Shown here piece after piece: positions 41,573-50,603 of a stretch of DNA of 64,000 bases. Made by a program: the position numbers and the translations under genes. Source of the DNA: Achromobacter spanius. Its GTDB lineage: Bacteria; Pseudomonadota; Gammaproteobacteria; Burkholderiales; Burkholderiaceae_B. A model generated the notes under the pieces. It saw only the letters and a program-made list of their open reading frames with translations. It searched no databases and was not told the DNA's origin. The DNA lies in the NCBI RefSeq assembly GCF_003994415.1, contig NZ_CP034689.1, positions 2,666,001 through 2,730,000 on the forward strand. The letters are read 5' to 3'. The stretch's first letter is position 1. Each line of letters opens with the position of its first letter.

Positions 41573-42562
41573 ATGAGCACGGTAAACAACCACCGTGTGG
41601 TGATCCGCCGCAAGAAGGTCAAGGGCGGCGGACACCACGGCGGAAGCTGGAAAATCGCCTACGCCGACTTCATCACCGCGATGATGGCGTTCTTTCTGGT
41701 GCTGTGGCTGATCAGCATCGTGCCACGCGAAGAACTCAAGGGCATCGCGGAATACTTCCGCATGCCGCTGCGCGTGGCGATCACGGGCGGCCCCAGCAGC
41801 TCGGCCGAAACCAGCGCGGTGCCGGGCGGCGGGCGTGACCCCTTGCGCAGCGAGGGCGATGTCCGCAAGGGTCAGGGCAACCGGGTTGAGTCCCAGCCCA
41901 TGGGCGACGCCGAACGGCGCGAGCAGCACCGCCTGGAAAACCTGAAAAAGCGCCTTGAGAACGTCATCGAGACCAGCCCCGTCCTGAAAAGCTTCAGGCC
42001 GCAACTGCTGATCGACCTGACGACCGAAGGCTTGCGCATTCAGATCATCGACAACCAGAACCGCCCCATGTTCGCCATCGGCCGCGCCGAAGTGCAGCCG
42101 TACATGCGCGACATCCTGCGCGAGCTGGGGCCGGTGCTGAACGAGCTGCCCAACAAGGTCAGCATCTCGGGCCACACCGACGCGTCGCAGTACGCGCGCG
42201 GCGAACGCGCCTATAGCAACTGGGAATTGTCGGCTGACCGCGCCAATGCCTCGCGCCAGGAATTGGTGGCCGGCGGCATGAACGAAAGCAAGGTCATGCG
42301 CATCCAGGGTCTGTCTTCCAGCATGAGTCTGGTTAAAGATGATCCGTATGCAGCCGTTAATAGACGTATCAGCCTCGTGGTGCTCAATATGAACACCCAA
42401 AAGCGCATCGAAAGCGAGAACGCCGCCGCGGCGGACATCAGCGCCAAAGATGCCCGCGAGGTGGGGGCGGCCGTGGAGGCGGCGCAAGCCGGCGCCCAGG
42501 CCGGGACGGTAACCAAACAAGGTGAAGCGGCGAATGCGCCGCCCGCCGAAGGGGTTCGATAG
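41573..42562 (+). CDS. motB: Flagellar motor stator protein MotB
   Basis: 329 residues. A basic N-terminus (VVIRRKKVKGGGHHGGSW) precedes one membrane helix with the proton-binding Asp32 in AYADFITAMMAFFLVLW. A plug/linker follows, then an OmpA-like peptidoglycan-binding domain (VSISGHTDASQY, NWELSADRANASRQEL, VMRIQGLSSS). The C-terminal 45 residues are Ala-rich. It anchors the stator to the cell wall. The start is 11 bp after motA. Confidence 0.97.
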   Translation: MSTVNNHRVVIRRKKVKGGGHHGGSWKIAYADFITAMMAFFLVLWLISIVPREELKGIAEYFRMPLRVAITGGPSSSAETSAVPGGGRDPLRSEGDVRKGQGNRVESQPMGDAERREQHRLENLKKRLENVIETSPVLKSFRPQLLIDLTTEGLRIQIIDNQNRPMFAIGRAEVQPYMRDILRELGPVLNELPNKVSISGHTDASQYARGERAYSNWELSADRANASRQELVAGGMNESKVMRIQGLSSSMSLVKDDPYAAVNRRISLVVLNMNTQKRIESENAAAADISAKDAREVGAAVEAAQAGAQAGTVTKQGEAANAPPAEGVR

Positions 42563-42564
42563 CA

Positions 42565-42945
42565 ATGGCGGCAACGATTCTGGTGGCGGACGATTCGGCG
42601 ACGATGCGAATGATCGTGCAGGCGACGTTGACGGGCGCGGGATGGAAAGTGCTGACGGCCGGCAACGGCCAGGAAGCGCTGGAAGTGGCCAAGAGCCACC
42701 AGGTGGACCTGGTGGTCAGCGACTGGAACATGCCCGTCAAGGGCGGGCTGGAGCTGATTCAAGGCCTGCGTGAACTGGACCAGTACCTGGATGTGCCGGT
42801 GCTGGTGCTGACCACCGAGGACGATGTGGATAGCAAAATGGCCGCTCGGGATCTGGGCGTTTGTGGCTGGCTGTCCAAGCCGGTCGACCCCGATGTGCTG
42901 GTGGAATTGGCGACCGAGCTGCTCGATGAGCAGGCCGGCGCGTAA
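42565..42945 (+). CDS. Single-domain CheY-like response regulator
   Basis: 126 residues, receiver only. The acidic pair is D9-D10, the phospho-acceptor is D53 in VVSDWNMPVKGG, the switch Thr is in LVLTTEDDVDSK and the Lys is in WLSKPVD. It is distinct from the CheY encoded at 49419, and lies 2 bp after motB and 30 bp before cheA, so it is co-expressed with the chemotaxis system. It may be a phosphate sink or a second output. That is inference; the family assignment is sure. Confidence 0.92.
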   Translation: MAATILVADDSATMRMIVQATLTGAGWKVLTAGNGQEALEVAKSHQVDLVVSDWNMPVKGGLELIQGLRELDQYLDVPVLVLTTEDDVDSKMAARDLGVCGWLSKPVDPDVLVELATELLDEQAGA

Positions 42946-42975
42946 AGCAGGTTCATTTATGAAGGCGTACGGGTC

Positions 42976-45111
42976 ATGAGTTCTGGTTTGGACCTCAGTC
43001 AGTTTTACGAGACCTTTTTCGATGAGGCGGACGAGCTGCTCGCGCAGATGGAGCAGTTGCTGCTTGAACTCGACGTGGGTTCTCCCGACATCGAACAGCT
43101 CAATGCCATCTTCCGCGCGGCCCACTCGATCAAGGGCGGCGCGGCGACATTCGGCTGTTTTACGCAGTTGGCGGGCACGACCCACCTGCTGGAAAACCTT
43201 CTGGACGCAATCCGCCGTGGCGAAATGGCGCTGCGTACGGACATGATTGATATCTTTTTGGAAACGAAAGACGTGCTCAAAAGCCAACTGGATGCCTATC
43301 GGGCCTCCGAAGAGCCCGATGAAGCCGTGTTTGAGCGTATCTGCGCTGTCTTGAGGCAGTTGGCGCTGGAGCATAAGGACCCGGCCGCGGCCGCGCCCAC
43401 GGCTCCCGTGCCCGCGCCCGTGGCGGCCGCTCCGGCTCCCACCCCGGCTCCCGCGCCTGTCGTCGCGCCCGAACCCGTGCCGCCCGCGGCCGATGCCGGC
43501 GACCTGCCGCTCAAGGTCAGGATCACCAAGGTGTCCGACAAGGACGCCGCGTCCCTGCTGGAAGAAATGGGCAACCTGGGCAACGTGCGCGCAAGCGAAC
43601 GAGCCGATGGCGCCCTGACCGTGTGGATGGACAGCACCTGCACGCCGGACGACATTGAAGCGGTGTGCTGCTTCATCGTGGACGGCGATCAGCTCAGCAT
43701 CACCCGCGAAGCGGCGCCCACCGGCCAGGTGGCCGTGGCTGCCGCCGAACCGGTGGCGGTCGCCGCCGCCGCGCCCGTCGCGGCAGCCGCCGTTGCGCCC
43801 GCTCCGGCCCCGGTCGAGCCGACGCCCACCGTGGCGGACACCGCCGCCGCGACCGAGGCCATCACGCAAGCCGCCTCGCGTGCTTCGCGTCCGGCCGCGC
43901 CCGCGCATGCCGACAAGGAATCTACGTCCATTCGCGTGGGCGTCGAAAAGGTCGACCAGGTGATCAACCTGGTGGGCGAACTGGTCATCACGCAGGCCAT
44001 GCTGGCGCAAACGGCTTCCACGCTGGACCCCGTCCTGCATGACCGCCTGTTGAACGGCATGGAGCAGTTGGAACGCAACGCCCGCGATCTGCAGGAAGCG
44101 GTGATGTCGATCCGCATGATGCCGATGGACTACGTGTTCAGCCGCTTCCCCCGCCTGGTGCGCGACATTGCCGGCAAGATGGGCAAGCAGATCGAACTGC
44201 AAACGTATGGCCGCGCCACCGAGCTGGACAAGAGCCTGATCGAACGCATCATCGACCCGCTGACGCACCTGGTGCGCAACAGCCTGGACCACGGCATCGA
44301 AACGCCCGAAAAGCGTATTGCCGCGGGCAAAGACCCGGTCGGCCAACTGGTGCTGTCCGCGCAACACAATGGCGGCAACATCGTCATTGAAGTCAGCGAT
44401 GACGGCGGCGGCCTGAGCCGCGAAAAGATCCTGAAGAAGGCCATGGCCCAGGGCCTGGCCGTGAACGAGAATTCTCCTGACGATGAAATCTGGCAACTGA
44501 TTTTCGCGCCAGGCTTCTCCACCGCCGAAAAGGTTACCGACATCTCGGGCCGTGGCGTCGGCATGGACGTGGTGCGCCGGAACATCCAGGACATGGGTGG
44601 CCATGTGCAGTTGTCGTGCGAGCCGGGCAACGGCACCACGACGCGCATCGTGCTGCCGTTGACGCTGGCCATTCTGGACGGCATGTCGGTGCGCGTGGGT
44701 GAGGAAACCTTCATCCTGCCGCTGAACCATGTGACGGAATCGCTGCAACCGACCAATGACCAGATCTATTCGGTGGCGGGCAACGAACGCGTGATGCATG
44801 TGCGCGGCGAATACCTGCCGCTGGTGGAAATGCACCGCGTGTTCTCGGTCAGCCAGGCGCAGACCGACCCCACGCAGGCCATCGCCGTCATCATGCAGGC
44901 CGAAGACCGCCGTTTTGCGTTGCTGGTGGATCACCTGATCGGCCAGCACCAGGTGGTGGTGAAGAATCTTGAGTCCAACTACCGCAAGGTTCCCGGCATC
45001 TCGGCGGCCACCATCCTGGGTGATGGCAGCGTGGCCCTGATTGTCGACGTATTTGCGCTTGCGCGCGCCAACCGTGAACGTTGGTCGCAGCCCGAAGCCA
45101 TTTTGAATTGA
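42976..45111 (+). CDS. cheA: Chemotaxis histidine kinase CheA
   Basis: 711 residues. The P1 Hpt domain has phospho-acceptor His50 in FRAAHSIKGGAATFG. A long Ala/Pro linker flanks a middle domain (about 178-245, LKVRITKVSDKDAASLLEEM...) in the P2 position. P3 dimerisation is followed by P4 with the N box LVRNSLDHGIETPEKR, G1 SDDGGGLSR and G2 ISGRGVGMDVVR. P5 is CheW-like (GGHVQLSCEPGNGTTTRIVL, then LPLNHVTESLQ). It autophosphorylates under receptor control and passes phosphate to CheY and CheB. The gene order cheA-cheW-mcp-cheR-cheB-cheY-cheZ follows. Confidence 0.97.
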   Translation: MSSGLDLSQFYETFFDEADELLAQMEQLLLELDVGSPDIEQLNAIFRAAHSIKGGAATFGCFTQLAGTTHLLENLLDAIRRGEMALRTDMIDIFLETKDVLKSQLDAYRASEEPDEAVFERICAVLRQLALEHKDPAAAAPTAPVPAPVAAAPAPTPAPAPVVAPEPVPPAADAGDLPLKVRITKVSDKDAASLLEEMGNLGNVRASERADGALTVWMDSTCTPDDIEAVCCFIVDGDQLSITREAAPTGQVAVAAAEPVAVAAAAPVAAAAVAPAPAPVEPTPTVADTAAATEAITQAASRASRPAAPAHADKESTSIRVGVEKVDQVINLVGELVITQAMLAQTASTLDPVLHDRLLNGMEQLERNARDLQEAVMSIRMMPMDYVFSRFPRLVRDIAGKMGKQIELQTYGRATELDKSLIERIIDPLTHLVRNSLDHGIETPEKRIAAGKDPVGQLVLSAQHNGGNIVIEVSDDGGGLSREKILKKAMAQGLAVNENSPDDEIWQLIFAPGFSTAEKVTDISGRGVGMDVVRRNIQDMGGHVQLSCEPGNGTTTRIVLPLTLAILDGMSVRVGEETFILPLNHVTESLQPTNDQIYSVAGNERVMHVRGEYLPLVEMHRVFSVSQAQTDPTQAIAVIMQAEDRRFALLVDHLIGQHQVVVKNLESNYRKVPGISAATILGDGSVALIVDVFALARANRERWSQPEAILN

Positions 45112-45127
45112 TGGAGCATTAAAAATC

Positions 45128-45628
45128 ATGGCAGCCAAACCGCAAGCGCAATCCGCGCGCAACGAAGATGTCGGCAGCGAATTCCTCGTCTTCACGCTGG
45201 GCGACGAAGAGTACGGCATCGACATCCTGAAAGTGCAGGAAATCCGGGGCTACGACGCCGACACGGTGACTCGCATCGCCAACGTTCCGACCTTCATCAA
45301 GGGCGTGACGAACCTGCGCGGCATCATCGTTCCCATCGTCGACCTGCGCATCAAGTTCAACCTGGGCCGCGTTGACTACAACGAGCAGACCGTGGTCATC
45401 ATCCTCAACCTGGATCGCCGCGTGGTCGGCATCGTGGTTGACGGTGTGTCGGACGTGCTGATGTTGAACGCCGGCCAGATTCGTCCGGCGCCGGAATTCG
45501 GCGCCACGCTGTCCACGGAATACCTGACCGGCCTGGGCACGGTGGACGAGCGCATGCTCATCCTGGTCGATATCGAGAAGATGATGACCAGCGATGAAAT
45601 GGCGCTGGTGGAGAAGGTTGCCTCCTGA
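45128..45628 (+). CDS. cheW: Chemotaxis coupling protein CheW
   Basis: 166 residues. It has the CheW fold: EFLVFTLGDEEYGIDILKVQ, EIRGYD, ANVPTFIKGVTNLRGIIVPI, VDLRIKF and VVGIVVDGVSDVL. It couples CheA to the chemoreceptor tips. It lies 16 bp after cheA. Confidence 0.97.
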   Translation: MAAKPQAQSARNEDVGSEFLVFTLGDEEYGIDILKVQEIRGYDADTVTRIANVPTFIKGVTNLRGIIVPIVDLRIKFNLGRVDYNEQTVVIILNLDRRVVGIVVDGVSDVLMLNAGQIRPAPEFGATLSTEYLTGLGTVDERMLILVDIEKMMTSDEMALVEKVAS

Positions 45629-45656
45629 TCGGAGTTTGACCGGAACGCGGGGTAGA

Positions 45657-45682
45657 GGCGCCATATTCATTGCGATGTGGCG
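45657..45682 (+). terminator. Weak hairpin between cheW and mcp
   Basis: GCGCCA / TGGCGC stem with a 14-nt loop followed by TTTCCTTT. It might reduce read-through after cheW. The short stem makes this doubtful. Confidence 0.28.
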
Positions 45683-45721
45683 CTTTCCTTTAACGATTGC
45701 AGTCAAAGGGTGGTTCTTGAG

Positions 45722-47425
45722 ATGCGCAAGTTTTTCGCGAACATGACGATACGCAGCAGCCTGTTGTGGGTGCTGGCGTTCTTCTCATTCATGTTGGTGA
45801 TTGGGGCGGCGCTTGGCGTGTTGTCCCTGCGCATCAGCAATGGGACCCTGGCCGAGATCAAGCAGTCGCAGGAACTGAATGACGCGGTGAGCCGGGTCGT
45901 GTCCAGCTACAAGGACACGATGAGCGGCCTGGGCCGCGCCGCCGCCGCCAACTATGCGGACATCGTCAGCAACGTGGGCCAAGCCACCTTGCTGACGCAG
46001 GGCCTGTCGGCGGAAGCCACCGGCTTGCTGGAACGCGCCAAGGCGTCCATGAACAAGGGCCAGGCGGAATTCGAATACTACAAGACGCTGCCGCAGCCTC
46101 CGGACGCGGTCGAGTCGCTGAAGGAAATTGAAGCGGCCTACGCCATGCTGGTGCAGCAAGGCTTGAATCCGCTGGTCGCCGCCTTGGAAAAGGCCGACAT
46201 GCCGGCTTACCAGAAGCAGGTTCAGACGGTGCAGGACGCGCTGGAAGGGCGCTTTTCACGCGCCATCGAGGCCTTTGATTTCTGGCGTGCCAGCAAGATG
46301 ATGGACGCGCATGACGTGGCCCAGGTGCGCTATCAATTCGTGCTGATAGCGGTGGCGGCGGGCGGTGTGATCGCCGCGCTGCTGGTGTTTGCCACCTATG
46401 TTTTCCTGCGCCGTCGCGTGCTGCAGCCCTTGAAGGAAGCCGGCCAGCACTTTGACCGCATCGCGGGTGGCGACCTGACCGCCCGGGTGGACGCGCGCAA
46501 CACCAATGAAGTTGGCCAGTTGTTCGCCGCCCTGAAACGCATGCAGGAAAGCCTGACGCGCACGGTGGCAACGGTGCGCCGTGGCGTGGACGAAATCAAC
46601 GTGGGCTCGCATGAAATCGCGGCCGGCAACACGGACCTGTCCAGCCGCACGGAACAGCAGGCGGCATCCCTTGAGGAAACCGCGGCATCCATGGAAGAGC
46701 TGGCGTCCACCGTGAAGCAGAACGCCGACAATGCGCGCCAGGCCAATCAGTTGGCGGCCAGCGCGTCGGACGTGGCTGAAAAAGGCGGTTCGGCGGTATC
46801 CGAAGTGGTTACCACCATGCAAGAGATTTCGGCCAGCTCGCGCAAGATTTCGGAAATCGTTTCTGTCATTGACGGCATTGCCTTCCAGACCAACATCCTG
46901 GCGCTGAACGCGGCCGTGGAAGCGGCGCGCGCGGGCGAGCAGGGCAAGGGCTTTGCGGTGGTGGCGGGCGAAGTGCGCTCGCTGGCGCAGCGCAGCGCGC
47001 AGGCCGCCAAGGAAATCAAGGGTTTGATTGAGGACTCGGTCACCAAGGTAGGCGCGGGTTCGCAGCAGGTGGAACGCGCCGGTGCGACGATGCAAGAGAT
47101 TGTGGCGTCGGTGAAGCGCGTGACGGACATCATGGGCGAGATCTCGGCGGCGTCCGAAGAACAGTCCAGCGGTATCGACCAGGTCAACCGCGCCGTGTCG
47201 CAGATGGACGAAGTGACGCAGCAGAATGCGGCGCTGGTGGAAGAAGCCGCCGCCGCGGCGGGCTCCTTGCAGGAGCAGGCCGAACGCCTGGCCGAAGCCG
47301 TGGCGGTGTTCAAGATCAATGCGGGCGAAGTCATCGAAGTGCCGGCGCAGCGCCTGTCTTCGGTGCGCTCGTCCGATGAAGACTCACGTTTGCAATCGCC
47401 CGATGCGCTTGCGCTTGGGCACTGA
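45722..47425 (+). CDS. Methyl-accepting chemotaxis protein (transmembrane, Tar-like layout)
   Basis: 567 residues from ATG 45722 (MRKFFANMTIRSSLLWVLAF); the frame extends to 45677 without support. It has TM1 (about 10-33), a four-helix-bundle-type periplasmic domain (about 35-190), TM2 (about 195-218) and HAMP (RRRVLQPLKEAGQHFDRIAG). The cytoplasmic hairpin has the tip ISEIVSVIDGIAFQTNILAL and EAARAGEQGKGFAVVAGEVR. The C-terminus (ALALGH) lacks an NWETF-like CheR tether. The ligand is unknown. It lies inside the che operon, followed 8 bp later by cheR. Confidence 0.94.
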   Translation: MRKFFANMTIRSSLLWVLAFFSFMLVIGAALGVLSLRISNGTLAEIKQSQELNDAVSRVVSSYKDTMSGLGRAAAANYADIVSNVGQATLLTQGLSAEATGLLERAKASMNKGQAEFEYYKTLPQPPDAVESLKEIEAAYAMLVQQGLNPLVAALEKADMPAYQKQVQTVQDALEGRFSRAIEAFDFWRASKMMDAHDVAQVRYQFVLIAVAAGGVIAALLVFATYVFLRRRVLQPLKEAGQHFDRIAGGDLTARVDARNTNEVGQLFAALKRMQESLTRTVATVRRGVDEINVGSHEIAAGNTDLSSRTEQQAASLEETAASMEELASTVKQNADNARQANQLAASASDVAEKGGSAVSEVVTTMQEISASSRKISEIVSVIDGIAFQTNILALNAAVEAARAGEQGKGFAVVAGEVRSLAQRSAQAAKEIKGLIEDSVTKVGAGSQQVERAGATMQEIVASVKRVTDIMGEISAASEEQSSGIDQVNRAVSQMDEVTQQNAALVEEAAAAAGSLQEQAERLAEAVAVFKINAGEVIEVPAQRLSSVRSSDEDSRLQSPDALALGH

Positions 47426-47433
47426 GGAATCGC

Positions 47434-48288
47434 GTGGCAACTGCGGCAACCCAGGCGCCGTCCGTTTCGGTGGACCGCCAATTCGATTTTCGCGACGCGG
47501 ACTTTTCCCGCGTCCGCAAGATGATCCACGCGCGCGCGGGCATCTCGCTGGGCACGCACAAGCGTGAAATGGTCTACAGCCGCCTGGCCAGGCGTTTGCG
47601 CGCCCTGGGCCGCCAGGACTTCGGCAGTTATCTGGACCAGTTGGAACACGAACCCGACGCGCACGAGTGGGAAGAATTCGTCAATGCCTTGACGACCAAC
47701 CTGACCGCCTTCTTCCGCGAATCGCACCACTTCCCGATCCTGGCCGAGTTCGCCCAAAAACGCGGCGGCCCGGTGTCCGTGTGGTGCTGTGCCGCGTCCA
47801 CCGGCGAAGAGCCGTATTCCATTGCGATGACGCTGGTCGAGGCCCTGGGCCCGCGCGCGGCATCGTCCACGGTGCTGGCCACCGACATCGACACCAATGT
47901 GCTGAACCGGGCGCGCGCCGCCGTCTACCCGGCCGAACGCGTCGCCAAGATGGAAGACGAGCGCCTGCGCCGCTTCTTCCTGAAAGGCCGTGGCGCCAAC
48001 GCCGGCCAGGTGCGCGTGCGGCCTGAGATTGCCGACATGGTGCGGTACGAAACCTTGAACCTGTTGGCGCCGTCGTGGCCGATCAACGAAAAGTTCGACG
48101 TGATCTTCTGCCGCAACGTGATGATTTATTTTGACAAGCCGACGCAGGCGAAGATTCTGGAGCGCTTTGCGCCGCTGCTCAAGCCGGGCGGCCTGCTGTT
48201 TGCCGGGCACTCCGAGAACTTCACCTACATCAGCCGGGATTTTCGTCTGCGCGGGCAGACCGTCTACGAATGTGCGAGTAAGGCCTGA
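47434..48288 (+). CDS. cheR: Chemotaxis protein methyltransferase CheR
   Basis: 284 residues from a GTG whose GAGGAA ribosome site overlaps the mcp stop. It has the CheR N-terminal helical domain (FSRVRKMIHARAGISLGTHK, ALTTNLTAFFRESHHF) and SAM domain (WCCAASTGEEPYSIAMTLVE, VLATDIDTNVLNRARAAVYP, FDVIFCRNVMIYFDKPTQ, LLFAGHSENF). It methylates receptor glutamates for adaptation. No cheD lies between it and cheB. Confidence 0.97.
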   Translation: MATAATQAPSVSVDRQFDFRDADFSRVRKMIHARAGISLGTHKREMVYSRLARRLRALGRQDFGSYLDQLEHEPDAHEWEEFVNALTTNLTAFFRESHHFPILAEFAQKRGGPVSVWCCAASTGEEPYSIAMTLVEALGPRAASSTVLATDIDTNVLNRARAAVYPAERVAKMEDERLRRFFLKGRGANAGQVRVRPEIADMVRYETLNLLAPSWPINEKFDVIFCRNVMIYFDKPTQAKILERFAPLLKPGGLLFAGHSENFTYISRDFRLRGQTVYECASKA

Positions 48289-48308
48289 ACCGGCCAAGGC
48301 AGCAGACA

Positions 48309-49367
48309 ATGAAAAAAATAAGCGTTTTATGTGTGGACGACTCCGCGTTGGTGCGCGGGCTGATGACTGAAATCATCAACAGCCAACCTGATATGGAAGT
48401 GGTCGCGACCGCGCCCGACCCCTTGGTGGCGCGCGACCTGATCAAGCGCCACAACCCCGACGTGCTGACGCTGGACGTGGAAATGCCCCGCATGGACGGG
48501 CTGGATTTCCTTGAAAAGCTGATGCGCCTGCGGCCGATGCCGGTGGTGATGGTGTCGTCCCTGACCGAGCGCGGCGGTGAAATCACCCTGCGCGCGCTGG
48601 AACTGGGCGCGATCGATTTCGTAACCAAGCCCAAGCTGGGCATCCGCGACGGCCTGCTGGAATACACCGAGATCATCGCGGACAAGATCCGCGCGGCCTC
48701 GCGCGCCAAGCTGCGCGCGCCCACGCCGCATTCGGCGCAGGCCGCGCCCGCGCCGATGTTGCGCCGCCCGCTGTCCAGCTCGGAAAAGCTGGTGATCGTG
48801 GGGGCGTCCACGGGCGGCACCGAAGCCATCCGCGAAGTGCTGCAACCCTTGCCGCCGGACAGCCCGGCCATCCTGATCACGCAGCACATGCCGGCCGGCT
48901 TCACCCGTTCGTTCGCACAGCGGCTGGATGCGCTGTGCGCGGTGACAGTGCGCGAAGCCGTTCACGGCGACCGCGTGCTGCCGGGCCACGTGTACCTGGC
49001 GCCGGGCGGCGACACCCACATGCGCCTGGGCCGCAGCGGTGCCAACTACGTGATCGAGCTTGAAGCCAGCGAACCCGTCAACCGCCACCGCCCGTCGGTG
49101 GACGTGTTGTTTAATTCCGCCGCCGTGGCCGCCGGCAAGAACGCCATCGGCGTCATCTTGACCGGCATGGGCAAGGACGGCGCGGCCGGCATGCTGACCA
49201 TGCATCGCGCGGGCGCGCACACCATCGCGCAAGACGAAGCCAGCTGCGTGGTGTTCGGCATGCCCCGCGAAGCCATCGCCATGGGCGCCGTGGATGAAGT
49301 GGTTGCGCTGTCGGCGATTAGCGAACGCATTCTGACTCGCCTGGGCGACCGTGGGCACCGCGTCTGA
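48309..49367 (+). CDS. cheB: Chemotaxis methylesterase/deamidase CheB
   Basis: 352 residues. The N-terminal receiver has D10-D11 and phospho-acceptor D56 in LTLDVEMPRMDGLDF. The C-terminal methylesterase triad is seen in VGASTGGTEAIREVL (Ser), LITQHMPAGFTRSFAQRLD (His) and TGMGKDGAAGMLTM (Asp). It demethylates receptors when phosphorylated by CheA and, in the absence of CheD here, probably does the deamidation as well. Confidence 0.97.
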   Translation: MKKISVLCVDDSALVRGLMTEIINSQPDMEVVATAPDPLVARDLIKRHNPDVLTLDVEMPRMDGLDFLEKLMRLRPMPVVMVSSLTERGGEITLRALELGAIDFVTKPKLGIRDGLLEYTEIIADKIRAASRAKLRAPTPHSAQAAPAPMLRRPLSSSEKLVIVGASTGGTEAIREVLQPLPPDSPAILITQHMPAGFTRSFAQRLDALCAVTVREAVHGDRVLPGHVYLAPGGDTHMRLGRSGANYVIELEASEPVNRHRPSVDVLFNSAAVAAGKNAIGVILTGMGKDGAAGMLTMHRAGAHTIAQDEASCVVFGMPREAIAMGAVDEVVALSAISERILTRLGDRGHRV

Positions 49368-49418
49368 CGCGTCTGCCACCCACGATCGATCTCAAGCAAA
49401 TTTCTTCTGGAGTGAAAG

Positions 49419-49808
49419 ATGGTAGACAAGGGCATCAAGATTCTGGTGGTGGATGACTTCCCCACCATGCGACGAATCATCCGCAACCTGCTCAAAGAGC
49501 TGGGTTTCGAGAACGTGGACGAAGCCGAGGATGGCGCGATCGGGCTGGAGAAGCTGCGTAACGGCGGCTTCCAATTCGTCGTGTCCGACTGGAATATGCC
49601 CAACCTGGACGGCCTGGAAATGCTCAAGCAGATCCGCGCCGACGCATCGCTGGCCTCGTTGCCGGTGTTGATGGTGACGGCGGAAGCCAAGAAGGAAAAC
49701 ATCGTTGCGGCGGCCCAGGCCGGCGCCAACGGTTACGTGGTTAAGCCTTTCACGGCGGCAACGCTGGAAGAAAAGCTCAACAAGATCTTCGAGAAAATTG
49801 CCGGCTGA
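49419..49808 (+). CDS. cheY: Chemotaxis response regulator CheY
   Basis: 129 residues, very close to E. coli CheY: D12-D13, phospho-acceptor D57 in VVSDWNMPNLDGLEML, Thr in LMVTAEAKKENIV and Lys in YVVKPFTAATLEEKLNKIFE. It binds FliM to reverse the motor. The cheZ gene starts 8 bp later. Confidence 0.98.
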   Translation: MVDKGIKILVVDDFPTMRRIIRNLLKELGFENVDEAEDGAIGLEKLRNGGFQFVVSDWNMPNLDGLEMLKQIRADASLASLPVLMVTAEAKKENIVAAAQAGANGYVVKPFTAATLEEKLNKIFEKIAG

Positions 49809-49816
49809 GGTGAGCA

Positions 49817-50452
49817 ATGAGCCCCACGGAACAAGTTGAAGCCGCCGCCGAGAACCCCGATCTGATCCATCGAATTGCCTCGCTGACGCGCATGCTGCGC
49901 GACAGCATGCGCGAACTGGGTCTGGATCAGGCGATCAAAGATGCGGCCAATGCCATCCCCGATGCGCGCGATCGCCTGCGCTACGTGGCCCAGATGACCG
50001 AGCAGGCCGCCAACCGCGTGCTGAACGCGACCGAGCAGGCCGGCCCGATCCAGGACGGCATGTCGCGCTCGGCGCAGGCGCTGGATAGCCGCTGGCAGCA
50101 GTGGTACGACCAGCCGCTGGAATTGCCCGAGGCGCGCGAACTGGTGAAAGACACGCGCGCCTTCCTGGCCGACGTGCCCAAGCAGACGCAGCAGACCCAG
50201 TCCCAACTGATGGAAATCATCATGGCGCAGGATTTCCAGGACCTGACGGGCCAGGTCATCATGCGCATGATGGACGTGGTGGGCGCGATTGAACGCGAAC
50301 TGCTGCAGGTGCTGCTGGACAACGTGCCGCAGGAACGCCGCGACGAAGCCAACAGCCTGTTGAACGGACCGCAGATCAGTCCGCAAGGCAAGACGGACGT
50401 CGTCACCAGCCAGGACCAGGTCGACGACCTGCTGGCCAGCCTGGGGTTCTGA
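49817..50452 (+). CDS. cheZ: CheY-P phosphatase CheZ
   Basis: 211 residues, long helical hairpin. The active-site segment IMAQDFQDLTGQVIMRMMD contains the catalytic Asp/Gln pair, and the C-terminal CheY-binding peptide QDQVDDLLASLGF is present. It dephosphorylates CheY. It is the last gene of the main che operon. Confidence 0.97.
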   Translation: MSPTEQVEAAAENPDLIHRIASLTRMLRDSMRELGLDQAIKDAANAIPDARDRLRYVAQMTEQAANRVLNATEQAGPIQDGMSRSAQALDSRWQQWYDQPLELPEARELVKDTRAFLADVPKQTQQTQSQLMEIIMAQDFQDLTGQVIMRMMDVVGAIERELLQVLLDNVPQERRDEANSLLNGPQISPQGKTDVVTSQDQVDDLLASLGF

Positions 50453-50461
50453 TCGACCCAT

Positions 50462-50492
50462 CGCGCCGGCCGGCCTGGCCGCCGGTGGCGCG
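50462..50492 (+). other. GC-rich hairpin after cheZ
   Basis: CGCGCC...GGCGCG with inner GGC pairing can fold into a strong stem just past the cheZ stop codon, but no T run follows. It may stabilise the 3' end of the che mRNA. The gap 50453-50603 otherwise shows nothing. Confidence 0.3.
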
Positions 50493-50603
50493 TGCCTAGA
50501 AGAATAAGCAGGGGGGGCTTGCAGTACGAGACAAGGCGCGCGCCGCGCGCCAGGCAACGGACGCCCACAGAAGGCGATCCGGGCCAGCACAAGGAGGTCC
50601 ATC

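Noticed and set aside
42211..45225. 1004-residue minus-strand frame opposite cheA and motB
   Set aside because: Antisense to clear chemotaxis genes; His/Arg/Gly-rich and without motifs.
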